64,000 bases of DNA from Pseudomonas fulva NBRC 16637 = DSM 17717 (GCF_000730565.1 NZ_BBIQ01000001.1:124001-188000), one strand, 5' to 3'; positions 47,846 through 56,093 are shown, counted from the first letter of the stretch. Numbers and translations are program-made. Notes: a model not told the origin generated them from the letters alone.

Positions 47846-48421
47846 TTAGATCAGCAGCTCGTAGTTCGAGAGGTGCTTGACGGTCTCTGGGAGCCGCTGC
47901 TTGAGGAGGATGTCCAGCAGCTCGCGGGGTGAGTAAACCGGATTGTTAAGGGCTGCGCGCTGCTTCTGGACGGCCTTGAGCACAGCTGCCTGATCAAGGT
48001 CCCAGATGTCGGAGAGGAATACATCGGGATGCAACGCCTCGATCTCAAAACGTTTCAGAATCTCGGCCGGAAAATCTTTGAGGTTGTACGTGACAATCAC
48101 CGAGGCGCCACATTTGATCGCTGCTGCCAAGACGTGTCTATCGTCTTCGTCTGGAAGGTCAAGCCCCTGCACAAGTGGCTCGTAGTCATTTACCAGAGAG
48201 TCAGGAATCGCCCGATTCATGAGTCCGACTGTGCGATAAAGTTGTGTTTCTGACACGTCGGGACGGTTTCTTAACACGTTTCGTGTCCATTCATCGTGGA
48301 TTTGCTCGGACCAGCGCGCGCGATACGCGCCAGTCAGAGCCAGATGCATCAATAGGTCACGCAATGGTGCTGGATAAAGCACGCAGGCGTCGTAGATAAC
48401 TGTAAAAGGTGAGTGCCTCAT
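47846..48421 (-). CDS. PIN domain toxin (VapC50-like)
   Basis: A 191-aa PIN-domain ribonuclease, the toxin of a type II toxin-antitoxin pair. Acidic residues expected in the active site: Asp11 (VIYDACVLYP), Glu44 (IHDEW), Asp94 (DEDDRHVLAAAIK) and Asp116 (NLKDFP). It is longer than a typical VapC (about 130 aa), with a C-terminal extension, as in the VapC50 branch. Its start overlaps the antitoxin stop by four bases. RNA target unknown. Confidence 0.85.
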   Translation of the reverse strand: MRHSPFTVIYDACVLYPAPLRDLLMHLALTGAYRARWSEQIHDEWTRNVLRNRPDVSETQLYRTVGLMNRAIPDSLVNDYEPLVQGLDLPDEDDRHVLAAAIKCGASVIVTYNLKDFPAEILKRFEIEALHPDVFLSDIWDLDQAAVLKAVQKQRAALNNPVYSPRELLDILLKQRLPETVKHLSNYELLI

Positions 48422-48885
48422 TGATAGCCCATATTAAGTTCTTGGGCTTGTGCAGCCAGTTCATCCATGGCGGCCTGGCTTGCTTTATCACGATCGGCCT
48501 TGTAGGCCATTAGGTCAGTAAATTTTACACGGCGGTGGCTGCCGGTTTTGGTGTGTGGGATTAGCCCCTCATCCAGCAGCTTGACCAAGTGAGGACGCGA
48601 GACGTTGAGCATATCGGCGCCCTCCTGGGTGGTCAGTTCCGCATGGATAGGCACCACCTTTACGGTGTTGCCCAAGGCCAGCTCGTTGAGTATGTCGCCA
48701 AGCAATCTGAGCGCGAACGTTGGCAGTTCAACAGTCTGCCGTTGCTGGGCTTCATCTACCAACTCAATGCGCTGAGTATCCAACTTGGTTGAGACGAACG
48801 CGGCAATCTGGCGGCTTGACTCAATAGCCGCGGTGATCGCTTTTTCATCTGGAAGGATGGCTTGAGCGAGATCGGCGGTAGTCAT
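48418..48885 (-). CDS. Excisionase-like HTH antitoxin (VapB50-like)
   Basis: A 155-aa antitoxin. The C-terminal region has an excisionase/MerR-type helix-turn-helix (LTTQEGADMLNVSRPHLVKLL, then GSHRRVKFTDLMAYKADRD). The N-terminal half (PDEKAITAAIESSRQIAAFV) is helical. The start at 48885 has GGAGA upstream; the frame continues to 48981 through the promoter and is rejected there. It should neutralise the PIN toxin and repress its own promoter through the tandem operators upstream. It is the first gene of the operon, translationally coupled to the toxin. Confidence 0.82.
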   Translation of the reverse strand: MTTADLAQAILPDEKAITAAIESSRQIAAFVSTKLDTQRIELVDEAQQRQTVELPTFALRLLGDILNELALGNTVKVVPIHAELTTQEGADMLNVSRPHLVKLLDEGLIPHTKTGSHRRVKFTDLMAYKADRDKASQAAMDELAAQAQELNMGYQ

Positions 48886-48940
48886 GGGTTGTCTCCAGTC
48901 GTTAAACAGAATTCCGGCGCCTAGTACGACAGATAGCCAA

Positions 48941-48987
48941 TTTATATTCGAAACAAACGAAATGCACAATATTCGAAACAAACGAAA
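48941..48987 (-). promoter_or_regulatory. Toxin-antitoxin promoter with two perfect 19-bp operator repeats
   Basis: On the minus strand: -35 TTGTGC (48964-48969), a 17-bp spacer and -10 TATAAA (48941-48946). ATATTCGAAACAAACGAAA occurs at 48944-48962 and 48969-48987, 25 bp apart. Each copy holds the inverted TTCG-N7-CGAA. Copy 1 fills the spacer and touches the -10; copy 2 abuts the -35. This is a layout for autorepression. Confidence 0.7.
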
Positions 48988-49090
48988 CGGCGAGTAGTGC
49001 TTGGGGAGGAGCGTCTACCCACCTGGAGGTTGATGCGATGTACAGGAGGTGAGGTGCTCCGGCCTGGTCAAGTGCTTCCAGCTACCGCGT

Positions 49091-49150
49091 TCGCCTCTCA
49101 ACCACTCCCGGGACGGTACTGCAGGGCCTCAGCCAGGTGCGCCCGGCCAA
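49091..49150. repeat. Right direct repeat of the island (yifB 3' end, attR-like)
   Basis: The partner of 47781-47840. It contains the yifB stop codon (49098-49100) and the last 16-17 codons, differing from the left copy at three positions. Confidence 0.85.
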
Positions 49151-50588
49151 TTGCCGTGCATCCCTCGAGGTCTGCCAGTGTTCTGGCGACCTTGAGCAAT
49201 CGGTGTGCTGCTCGCAGCGACAGCGTCAATCGTTCACAGGCGCCTTCCAACCAAGCTTGATCAGGTGCTGCCAAGCTACAGTGCTGGCGCAGGCCATCGA
49301 GGTTGAGGAATGCATTGGCGCACCCTTGCCGACGTTGTTGCACCTCCCGGGCGTGCGCGACCTGAAGGGCGACGTCGGCGCTGCTTTGCCCGCAAGGCTG
49401 GTTGTTGAGCGTGGTGCTCTCGCGCGCCACGGTCAGGTGCAAGTCGATCCGGTCCAGTAGCGGGCCTGACAGTTTGTTGCGATAACGGGATATCTGCTCG
49501 GTATTGCAGCGGCATCGCCCTGTAGGGTCGCCCAGGTAGCCGCAAGGGCAGGGGTTCATGGCAGCGACGAGCTGAAAGCGGGCGGGAAAGCGCACTTTAT
49601 CCCGCGCCCTGGCGATTACGATCTCGCCAGATTCCAGGGGTTCACGCAGCACTTCCAGTACCCGGCGCTCGAATTCGGGCAACTCGTCCAGAAACAGCAC
49701 CCCGTGGTGGGCCAAGGTGATTTCCCCGGGTTGCGGCCGGCTTCCGCCACCCACCAGCGCAGGTCCGGAGGCGGAATGATGAGGGTGGCGAAACGGCCGT
49801 TGTGGCCAGCTGTTCAGCGGGGTGTGCCCGCTGACCGACTGGATGGCGGCGACCTCCAGCGCTTCATGCTCATCCAGCGGTGGCAGCAGGCCCGGCAGGC
49901 GGCTGGCCAACAAGGTTTTGCCAGTACCTGGCGGCCCGGTGAAAAGCAGGTTGTGCGCCCCGGCAGCGGCCAGTAGCAGCGCGCGTTTGGCCGCCAGTTG
50001 CCCCTGCACCTCGCTCAGGTCGGGATAGGGGCGAGGGTTCAGGAGCAAGCCATTGGCGGCATAGGCAGCTAGCGGTACCTGTCCGTTCAGGTGGGCCACC
50101 AGCTCCAATAGATGGCCTACGGCATACACCACCAGGCCACTGGCAAGGCTGGCTTCCTCGGCATTTTCACGGGGCACTACCAGTGCCCGCCCCGCCTCGC
50201 GTGCGGCAAGCGCTGCGGGCAAGACGCCCTGCACCGGCCGCAACGCGCCCGACAGTGCCAGTTCGCCCAGGCATTCGAGCTCGGCCAGGGTGGCCACGGG
50301 CACCTGGGCATCGGCGGCCAGGATGCCCAGGGCGATGGCCAGGTCGTAGCGGCCACCGTCCTTGGGCAGGTCGGCCGGAGCGAGGTTTTGCGTGATGCGC
50401 CGGGCTGGGTAGTTCAGGCCACTGTTGACGATGGCACTGCGCACGCGGTCCTTGCTTTCCTTGACCGTGGTTTCGGGCAAGCCGACCAGTGTGAGATGAG
50501 GCAAGCCATTGGCCAGGTGGGTTTCAACGCTGACGGCCGGGGCCTGCACGCCTACCTGGGCGCGGCTGTGAACAAGGGCTAAAGACAT
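49098..50588 (-). CDS. comM: YifB/ComM family Mg-chelatase-like AAA+ ATPase
   Basis: A 496-aa AAA+ helicase. ComM aids integration of incoming DNA by branch migration during natural transformation in some bacteria. Order: N-terminal ChlI fold (THLANGLPHLTLVGLPETTVKES), Walker A GPPGTGKT (218-225), Walker B GVLFLDELPEF, and the zinc-like NPCPCGYLGD...RCRC with GPLLDRIDLH. The start at 50588 (MSLALVHSRA) is preferred over 50609. The 3' end coincides with the repeat bounding the toxin-antitoxin island. comM is a known integration hotspot in other genera. Confidence 0.94.
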   Translation of the reverse strand: MSLALVHSRAQVGVQAPAVSVETHLANGLPHLTLVGLPETTVKESKDRVRSAIVNSGLNYPARRITQNLAPADLPKDGGRYDLAIALGILAADAQVPVATLAELECLGELALSGALRPVQGVLPAALAAREAGRALVVPRENAEEASLASGLVVYAVGHLLELVAHLNGQVPLAAYAANGLLLNPRPYPDLSEVQGQLAAKRALLLAAAGAHNLLFTGPPGTGKTLLASRLPGLLPPLDEHEALEVAAIQSVSGHTPLNSWPQRPFRHPHHSASGPALVGGGSRPQPGEITLAHHGVLFLDELPEFERRVLEVLREPLESGEIVIARARDKVRFPARFQLVAAMNPCPCGYLGDPTGRCRCNTEQISRYRNKLSGPLLDRIDLHLTVARESTTLNNQPCGQSSADVALQVAHAREVQQRRQGCANAFLNLDGLRQHCSLAAPDQAWLEGACERLTLSLRAAHRLLKVARTLADLEGCTAIGRAHLAEALQYRPGSG

Positions 50589-50772
50589 GGGCGCTCCATT
50601 CGCTGCCAAGACCGCTTCCTGCGGATGGACCCAGCATAGCGAGCCGAGACGGGGCAGGGGATGCCAGTGTGCTTCTGATCATTTCTACCTGTGCACCGCC
50701 TAGAAATGGATCCAATAGTTTTGCGCAGCGGCCTTCTTTGGCTTAGTGTTGTTCAAGCAAACCACCGATGCC

Positions 50773-52830
50773 ATGGGATGGCACCGCTTCGACCTTGAAA
50801 TGGACTTGAGGTATTGCGCTGTGCAAACGCTCACCCACACCCGTGAGGTTATTCGCGAACTGGTTCAGACCAACGCGTTCGTCGAGCTCAATCGCTATTT
50901 CGATTCCCTGGAGGCTCGCTGGTACCAAGCGCCCCCGGGCGAGTTCCCGGCCTATCTCTCAGCCGTCGAGAGCCATCTGCTGGTCGACCCGGACCAGGGG
51001 GACAGGGCGCTGAGCCAAGTGCTTCGCGCCTGGATCGATGCCTGCCCCAGGGCCTATCACCCGCAGGTCGTCATGGGCTTCTACTGCCTTAGCCGTGCCT
51101 GCCAGGTGGACCACGGCGGCGCCCGCACACCGGCACGCTGGCTGGCGATCGAGCAAATGTGCGAAACCGCCACTGCCCATTTACTCAGAGCCTTGGCCCG
51201 TTCGCAGCGGCCGGTCGCGGCTGCCATAGGCTTGCAGTTGCTCAGTGCCAGGTTTCGCGAGCCGGGCTGGCTGGTCGAGCTGTTCAATGAGCAGCCAGCC
51301 CGCTTCAGGCCCAGTACACATGCGGACGTGGAGGTGCAGGAGGCTGCCGCACCGTATTTGGTCAGGCATGGCGTGATGCCTTTGGCCGAGCTGCCTCGGA
51401 TGTTGCCCGATGGACTTGAGCCGCGCACAGAGCGCCAGGAGCCGCAGGCCTATTGGCTGAGCCAGGCACTGGCCGCACGGCCGGGCTGCTTCGAGGCCAT
51501 CAAGGCCCACGCGTTGTATCTATTGCAGGACCGACGTGGGCAAGTCGAGTCCATAGAACGGTTGGTCAACATGCCGGCTTGCCGGGGCTGGAGCGAGCCG
51601 TTGCGCAACGCGCTGCGATGGATGGCCGTGGAAGCACGCTTGAAACGCCCAAGTGCCGAACGCCCAAGCGCAGTGGCCAAGTACCAGCAATTGTTCGAAG
51701 ACTGGGCCGTGCGCCCACTGCTGCCTAGGGAGACTGCCGTATTGCTGGCATGGCGCGGTGCGTTGCAGGCGAGCGTTTGGGGCGACCATGACAAGGCACT
51801 GGCCGATTTTACCCAAAGCCTTGCATGCCCCGCCGACCTGGGCGGCATCCAGGCGCTGGGACCACCGCTTCGGCATTTGGTCATCACGGCTTTGACACGC
51901 AGCCCTGCGCACGAGCAGGCACTGCTCAATACCGCGATTCTTCGCCTGAGCGATGGCCGCTCCCACGCCGCTGCCTGCGCGCTGCGGGCCGCGGGACATC
52001 ACTTTGGCTTGTGGGGCCTGGCGCGCAGCGGCGATCAAGCCAAACGCTGGCTGACGATTGCGATCAAGCGCCAGCGGGCGGGTCAGGCTCCCGGCCTGAA
52101 AATCCTGGAACTGGCCCGCTTGCTCTGGTCCCATGATCGGCATGAGGTTGCCTACTATTTGCTTCAAGGCGGTGCCGAGCAAGCCCTGTCAGGTGCGGCG
52201 TTGAGCCTGTTCGAGCTTCACCAGGGTGAGTGGAGCGATACCCCTGGGCGATACAGGGACTGTGAAGTGGCTGAGCAATGGTTGCTGCGCGCCGTCCAGA
52301 CAGGGAGTCGCCAGGCCAAATACCGGTTGGCCTGCTTGCAGATGCAAGGGGGGACGAACCTGGGTGATCGAGAAAAAATGCTCGAGGTCAGGCGCCTGTT
52401 GATAGACGCCCTGGGCAATGCTCAGACCAATGCCTGCGCACGGTTGCACCTGGGCATATTGCTGCGCCAGTTTGGCCAGCCGCGTGAGCGAGCCGAGGCG
52501 GTCGCCTACTTGCTGAGCCTGGTGGAGCACCCGGACAGCGCTATTGCAGCACGTGCCAGTGCCGAGCTGGGGCTTGCCTGGATGCAGGGGCAAGGTACAC
52601 GCAGGCAAAGCCGCTATGCAGCCATTGAGTGGGTGACCCATGCGGCGAGCCTGCGACCTGGCGACACAGCCATCGAAGACATTCACGCCGAAGTCCTCAA
52701 TTCGCGCAACAGGGTACGGACGCTGTTCACGCAATACGGCGCCGCGTTGTTCCGGGGCACCCTACGCCCCAGCGAACTGCCGCCCAAACCTGGCCTGGAT
52801 CGACCGGCCAGCAGACGTGAAGCGCGCTGA
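50773..52830 (+). CDS. DUF4034/Sel1-like repeat protein of unknown function
   Basis: A 685-aa soluble, helix-rich protein (start uncertain). The N-terminal part (HTREVIRELVQTNAFVELNRYFDSLEARW) resembles DUF4034-containing Pseudomonas proteins. The C-terminal part (about 480-650) has Sel1/TPR-like repeats (CEVAEQWLLRAVQTGSRQAKYRLA, then ASAELGLAWMQGQGTRRQSRYAAIEWV). No signal peptide or membrane segment is seen. No good ribosome-binding site marks a start: GTG 50746, ATG 50773 and ATG 50800 are in frame. Sel1 repeats usually mediate protein contacts; the partner is unknown. Confidence 0.7.
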   Translation: MGWHRFDLEMDLRYCAVQTLTHTREVIRELVQTNAFVELNRYFDSLEARWYQAPPGEFPAYLSAVESHLLVDPDQGDRALSQVLRAWIDACPRAYHPQVVMGFYCLSRACQVDHGGARTPARWLAIEQMCETATAHLLRALARSQRPVAAAIGLQLLSARFREPGWLVELFNEQPARFRPSTHADVEVQEAAAPYLVRHGVMPLAELPRMLPDGLEPRTERQEPQAYWLSQALAARPGCFEAIKAHALYLLQDRRGQVESIERLVNMPACRGWSEPLRNALRWMAVEARLKRPSAERPSAVAKYQQLFEDWAVRPLLPRETAVLLAWRGALQASVWGDHDKALADFTQSLACPADLGGIQALGPPLRHLVITALTRSPAHEQALLNTAILRLSDGRSHAAACALRAAGHHFGLWGLARSGDQAKRWLTIAIKRQRAGQAPGLKILELARLLWSHDRHEVAYYLLQGGAEQALSGAALSLFELHQGEWSDTPGRYRDCEVAEQWLLRAVQTGSRQAKYRLACLQMQGGTNLGDREKMLEVRRLLIDALGNAQTNACARLHLGILLRQFGQPRERAEAVAYLLSLVEHPDSAIAARASAELGLAWMQGQGTRRQSRYAAIEWVTHAASLRPGDTAIEDIHAEVLNSRNRVRTLFTQYGAALFRGTLRPSELPPKPGLDRPASRREAR

Positions 52831-52865
52831 AAGTCGATAGGAGGCTGGGTCACGCAGCTTTGGTG

Positions 52866-53123
52866 TCAGCGCTTGCCTTCCAGGCGCGCTTCGAGTTCTG
52901 CGACTTGTTCTTCCAGCGCCTCCAGGCGAGCCCGGGTGCGTGCCAGCACCACCATCTGACTGTCGAACTCCTCGCGGCTGACCACGTCGAGCTTGCTCAA
53001 AGCGCCTTGCATCAAGGCCTTGAACTGGCTTTCCAGCTCGGCCCGAGGCTGGGTGTTGTCGCTGCTGAACAGGCGCGAGGCCTGGTCGCTCAGGGCGTCG
53101 AGAAGGGCTTTGGGCGCGAGCAT
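52866..53123 (-). CDS. ubiK: Ubiquinone biosynthesis accessory factor UbiK
   Basis: An 85-aa protein of the YqiC/BMFP family. The C-terminal half is a coiled coil (SQMVVLARTRARLEALEEQVAELEARL). UbiK with UbiJ supports aerobic ubiquinone synthesis. The start at 53123 (MLAPKALLDALSDQ) is standard; the upstream frame is not homologous. It is divergent from glnK across a 363-bp control region. Confidence 0.92.
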   Translation of the reverse strand: MLAPKALLDALSDQASRLFSSDNTQPRAELESQFKALMQGALSKLDVVSREEFDSQMVVLARTRARLEALEEQVAELEARLEGKR

Positions 53124-53232
53124 GAGGGTGTCCACCAGTGTCGAGAAATGGCGGCCAGTGTAGCACGCACCCTTGTGCCTCCCATGACGAGGCGGTGTTG
53201 CACGTTTTTCGCGCAAAGCCTGAACCAGCCTC

Positions 53233-53260
53233 GCACCGTATGGGTGCACAGGTTAAGTGC
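53233..53260 (+). promoter_or_regulatory. Tandem NtrC-binding sites upstream of glnK
   Basis: GCACC-N5-GGTGC, a perfect NtrC palindrome, at 53233-53247; a second GCAC-N7-GTGC overlaps it at 53246-53260. The first is centred about 109 bp upstream of the predicted sigma-54 start, the usual distance for an NtrC enhancer. Apart from this and the promoter, the 363-bp ubiK-glnK gap shows nothing else I can name. Confidence 0.75.
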
Positions 53261-53322
53261 TGGCGATTAGCCAAAGCTGTAACGTCGGGCCAAACCCCTG
53301 ATTTCCCTGGTGTTCACAGACC

Positions 53323-53338
53323 TGGCAAGGTTTCTGCA
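53323..53338 (+). promoter_or_regulatory. Sigma-54 promoter of glnK-amtB
   Basis: TGGCAAGGTTTCTGCA has the invariant GG and GC separated by 10 bp, as in the -24/-12 sigma-54 consensus TGGCAC-N5-TTGC. The predicted start near 53349 leaves a leader of about 138 nt. With the upstream NtrC sites, this predicts induction under nitrogen limitation. Confidence 0.7.
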
Positions 53339-53378
53339 AAGTGCTAAGCGAGCCATGCACTGATGCAGTTCCTTGTGA

Positions 53379-53825
<447 letters not shown>

Positions 53826-53872
53826 GCAGCAACACAAGCCTCACCAAACCCAACGCCCCAGGAGAAAACAAC

Positions 53873-55204
53873 ATGACTCTGCGTAAGATCGCAGGGCTAG
53901 GAGCCCTATTGTCCTTCGTCATGCCAGGGCTCGCCCTTGCAGAGGAGGCCGCGCCAGCACTCAACTCCGGCGACACCGCCTGGATGCTCACCGCCACGGC
54001 GCTCGTGCTGTTCATGACCATCCCAGGCCTGGCGCTGTTCTACGGCGGCATGGTGCGCTCCAAGAACGTGCTGTCGGTGATGATGCAGTGCTTCGCCATC
54101 ACTGGCTTGATGAGCATTCTCTGGGTCGTCTACGGGTACAGCATGGCCTTCGATACCACCGGTATGGAGAAGGGCGTACTCAATTTCAACTCCTTCGTCG
54201 GCGGCTTCTCCAAGGCATTTCTCAGCGGCGTGACGCCTGACAGCCTGACCTCGGCCACGGCGCTGTTCCCTGAAGCGGTGTTCATCACCTTCCAGATGAC
54301 GTTCGCCATCATCACCCCAGCCTTGATCGTGGGTGCCTTCGCCGAACGCATGAAGTTCTCGGCCATGCTGGTGTTCATGGGCATCTGGTTCACCCTCGTC
54401 TATGCTCCGATCGCCCACATGGTATGGAGCGGTGACGGTGCCCTGATGTGGGATTGGGGCGTGCTGGACTTCGCGGGCGGCACCGTCGTGCACATCAACG
54501 CTGGTATCGCAGGCTTGGTCTGCTGCCTGGTACTGGGCAAGCGTAAAGGCTACCCGACCACACCCATGGCACCGCACAACCTGGGCTATACGCTGATGGG
54601 TGCGGCCATGCTGTGGATCGGCTGGTTCGGTTTCAACGCCGGTTCGGCGGCTGCGGCCAACGGCACTGCGGGCATGGCCATGCTGGTCACCCAGATCGCC
54701 ACGGCTGCCGCGGCATTGGGCTGGATGTTCGCCGAATGGATCGGTCACGGTAAGCCCAGTGCGCTGGGTATCGCCTCGGGCGTGGTCGCTGGCCTGGTTG
54801 CCATCACGCCAGCAGCGGGCACGGTGGGGCCGATGGGCGCGCTGGTCATCGGGCTGGCATCGGGCGTGATCTGCTACTTCTGCGCCACCAGCCTCAAGCG
54901 CAAGCTGGGCTACGACGACTCCCTGGATGCGTTTGGCGTACACGGCATCGGCGGCATCGTCGGCGCCATCCTGACCGGCGTGTTCGCAGCCCCGGCGCTG
55001 GGTGGCTTCGGCGCGGTCACCGATATCGGCATGCAGGTCTGGGTGCAGGCCAAAGGCGTGATCTTCACCGTGGCCTACACCGCCATCGTCACCTACATCA
55101 TCCTCAAGGTCCTGGACCTGGTGATGGGGCTTCGGGTCAACGAAGAAGAAGAATCCGTTGGTCTGGATCTGGCGCAGCACAACGAACGCGGCTACAACCT
55201 CTAA
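53873..55204 (+). CDS. amtB: Ammonium transporter AmtB
   Basis: A 443-aa Amt/Rh channel of the inner membrane. A cleavable signal (MTLRKIAGLGALLSFVMPGLALA) precedes the 11-helix domain starting LNSGDTAWMLTATALVLFM. The substrate-gate motif PGLALFYGGMV and the twin-His pore residues (VVHINAG and FGVHGIGG) are present. It is blocked by GlnK under ammonium excess. Second gene of the glnK-amtB operon; terminator at 55225. Confidence 0.97.
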   Translation: MTLRKIAGLGALLSFVMPGLALAEEAAPALNSGDTAWMLTATALVLFMTIPGLALFYGGMVRSKNVLSVMMQCFAITGLMSILWVVYGYSMAFDTTGMEKGVLNFNSFVGGFSKAFLSGVTPDSLTSATALFPEAVFITFQMTFAIITPALIVGAFAERMKFSAMLVFMGIWFTLVYAPIAHMVWSGDGALMWDWGVLDFAGGTVVHINAGIAGLVCCLVLGKRKGYPTTPMAPHNLGYTLMGAAMLWIGWFGFNAGSAAAANGTAGMAMLVTQIATAAAALGWMFAEWIGHGKPSALGIASGVVAGLVAITPAAGTVGPMGALVIGLASGVICYFCATSLKRKLGYDDSLDAFGVHGIGGIVGAILTGVFAAPALGGFGAVTDIGMQVWVQAKGVIFTVAYTAIVTYIILKVLDLVMGLRVNEEEESVGLDLAQHNERGYNL

Positions 55205-55224
55205 CAACGACGCTGCAGAAATGT

Positions 55225-55247
55225 GCCCGGCTCGCCGGGCATTTTTT
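55225..55247 (+). terminator. Intrinsic terminator of glnK-amtB
   Basis: Stem GCCCGGC/GCCGGGC with a 2-base centre and six T residues after it. Confidence 0.9.
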
Positions 55248-55432
55248 CGTCTTGTGTTTAAGGTCGGCCTGATCAAGCGTGCGCGCAGGGGGCTGGCAAG
55301 GCGCTCACAAGCGGCACCTGCTGCCATTTTTTTTGATCACTTGCCCAGCATTTTCACGTGCGAAAACGGTTTATCCCGTCTATTTGTGACACGGGTACAA
55401 AACTTACAAAAGTTGGGGCATTCATGGCGCTT

Positions 55433-55459
55433 TGCTTTTTCTGCGAGCGCGCTAGAATG
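55433..55459 (+). promoter_or_regulatory. Predicted sigma-70 promoter of sutA
   Basis: TTGCTT (55433-55438), a 15-bp spacer and TAGAAT (55454-55459). The spacer is short. If used, the transcript would have a leader of about 255 nt. Confidence 0.4.
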
Positions 55460-55464
55460 CGCGC

Positions 55465-55721
55465 CGAAGGGTGCTGGAACGTACATTCATCACCCCTGCC
55501 GGCCTTTGCCAGGCTGGCTAAAAAGCGCGTGGCCCAGCAGGGGTCACAGGTTTTGTGCGGCACTGCCACGTGCAGGCCCACCCGGGTACAGCCGTCCGTC
55601 AGATGCGTTGGCCCAAAGGCCGTGGTCGAACCCACGGCCAGTGGAATTTTCACCAGAAGCTGCCGGTCTACGGCAGCACTGGTCTCTAACTAACCTGCTT
55701 TTGCACGTCATGAGGTAGAAC
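55465..55721 (+). promoter_or_regulatory. Long structured 5' leader of sutA
   Basis: The leader holds three inverted repeats: ACCCCTGC/GCAGGGGT (55492-55544), GGCCGTGG/CCACGGCC (55617-55638) and GCTGCCG/CGGCAGC (near 55659-55677). A 28-codon open frame starts at ATG 55603 and ends TAA 55689. No strong ribosome-binding site precedes it. The 517-bp amtB-sutA gap otherwise holds the terminator (55225) and the candidate promoter (55433). Confidence 0.45.
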
Positions 55722-56051
55722 ATGAGCGACGACGATCTGGAAAATGATGACCTCGAGGTCGGTGATGAAGACGAGGCTGATGACGGCCTTGAAGCGGCTG
55801 CCGATGATGTTGCAGAAGACGCTGGCGACGACGACAGCAGTCCTGCACCCGCTGCCAAGGGCAAATCCAAGGCGGCTGTCTCGGTAGACGAGATGCCCAG
55901 CCTGGAAGCCAAGCAAAAGGAGCGTGATGCCCTGGCCAAGGCCATGGAAGAGTTCCTGTCGCGTGGTGGCAAGGTTCAGGAAGTCGAGGCCAACGTGGTC
56001 GCCGACCCACCCAAGAAGCCGGACAATAAATACGGCAGTCGCCCTATCTAA
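55722..56051 (+). CDS. sutA: RNA polymerase-associated acidic regulator SutA
   Basis: A 109-aa small acidic protein. The first about 40 residues are rich in Asp and Glu, the central KAAVSVDEMPSLEAKQKERDALAKAMEEFLSRGGKVQEVE is the conserved helix, and the C-terminus ends KKPDNKYGSRPI. In P. aeruginosa SutA binds RNA polymerase and tunes expression in slow growth. Position directly after glnK-amtB matches that genome as I remember it. A GAGGT ribosome-binding site precedes the ATG. Confidence 0.9.
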   Translation: MSDDDLENDDLEVGDEDEADDGLEAAADDVAEDAGDDDSSPAPAAKGKSKAAVSVDEMPSLEAKQKERDALAKAMEEFLSRGGKVQEVEANVVADPPKKPDNKYGSRPI

Positions 56052-56063
56052 GCGATGCCTTCG

Positions 56064-56093
56064 AAAAACCCGCCGTCGCTGCGGGTTTTTTTA
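56064..56093 (+). terminator. Intrinsic terminator of sutA
   Basis: Stem AAACCCGC/GCGGGTTT with a 7-nt loop and a T-run. A-rich on the left, so it can also serve the convergent HAD gene. Confidence 0.85.

Larger units (their letters stand above)
47781..49150. mobile_element. Small genomic island at the 3' end of yifB/comM carrying a PIN toxin-antitoxin module
   Basis: About 1.3 kb bounded by the two 60-bp repeats. It contains only the PIN toxin and excisionase-like antitoxin genes, their promoter and short flanks. Three 60-base lines inside count 48-52% GC by hand, against 65% in one yifB line. There is no integrase, transposase or terminal inverted repeat. The right repeat completes yifB, so insertion left yifB intact, as with site-specific integration at gene ends. 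It is read as a deleted derivative of a larger island, or a segment mobilised by a recombinase elsewhere. Confidence 0.7.

Noticed and set aside
48898-48981. N-terminal extension of the antitoxin to 48981
   Set aside because: It would run through the promoter and both operator repeats; the ATG at 48885 has a ribosome-binding site and gives the family-like start.
48941-48987. CRISPR array or plasmid iterons
   Set aside because: Only two repeats are present with a 6-bp gap and no spacers or Cas genes. Their position in the promoter explains them as operators.
47781-49150. Insertion sequence or composite transposon as the source of the direct repeats
   Set aside because: There is no transposase gene and no terminal inverted repeat, and the repeat is 60 bp of a gene 3' end, far longer than a transposon target duplication.
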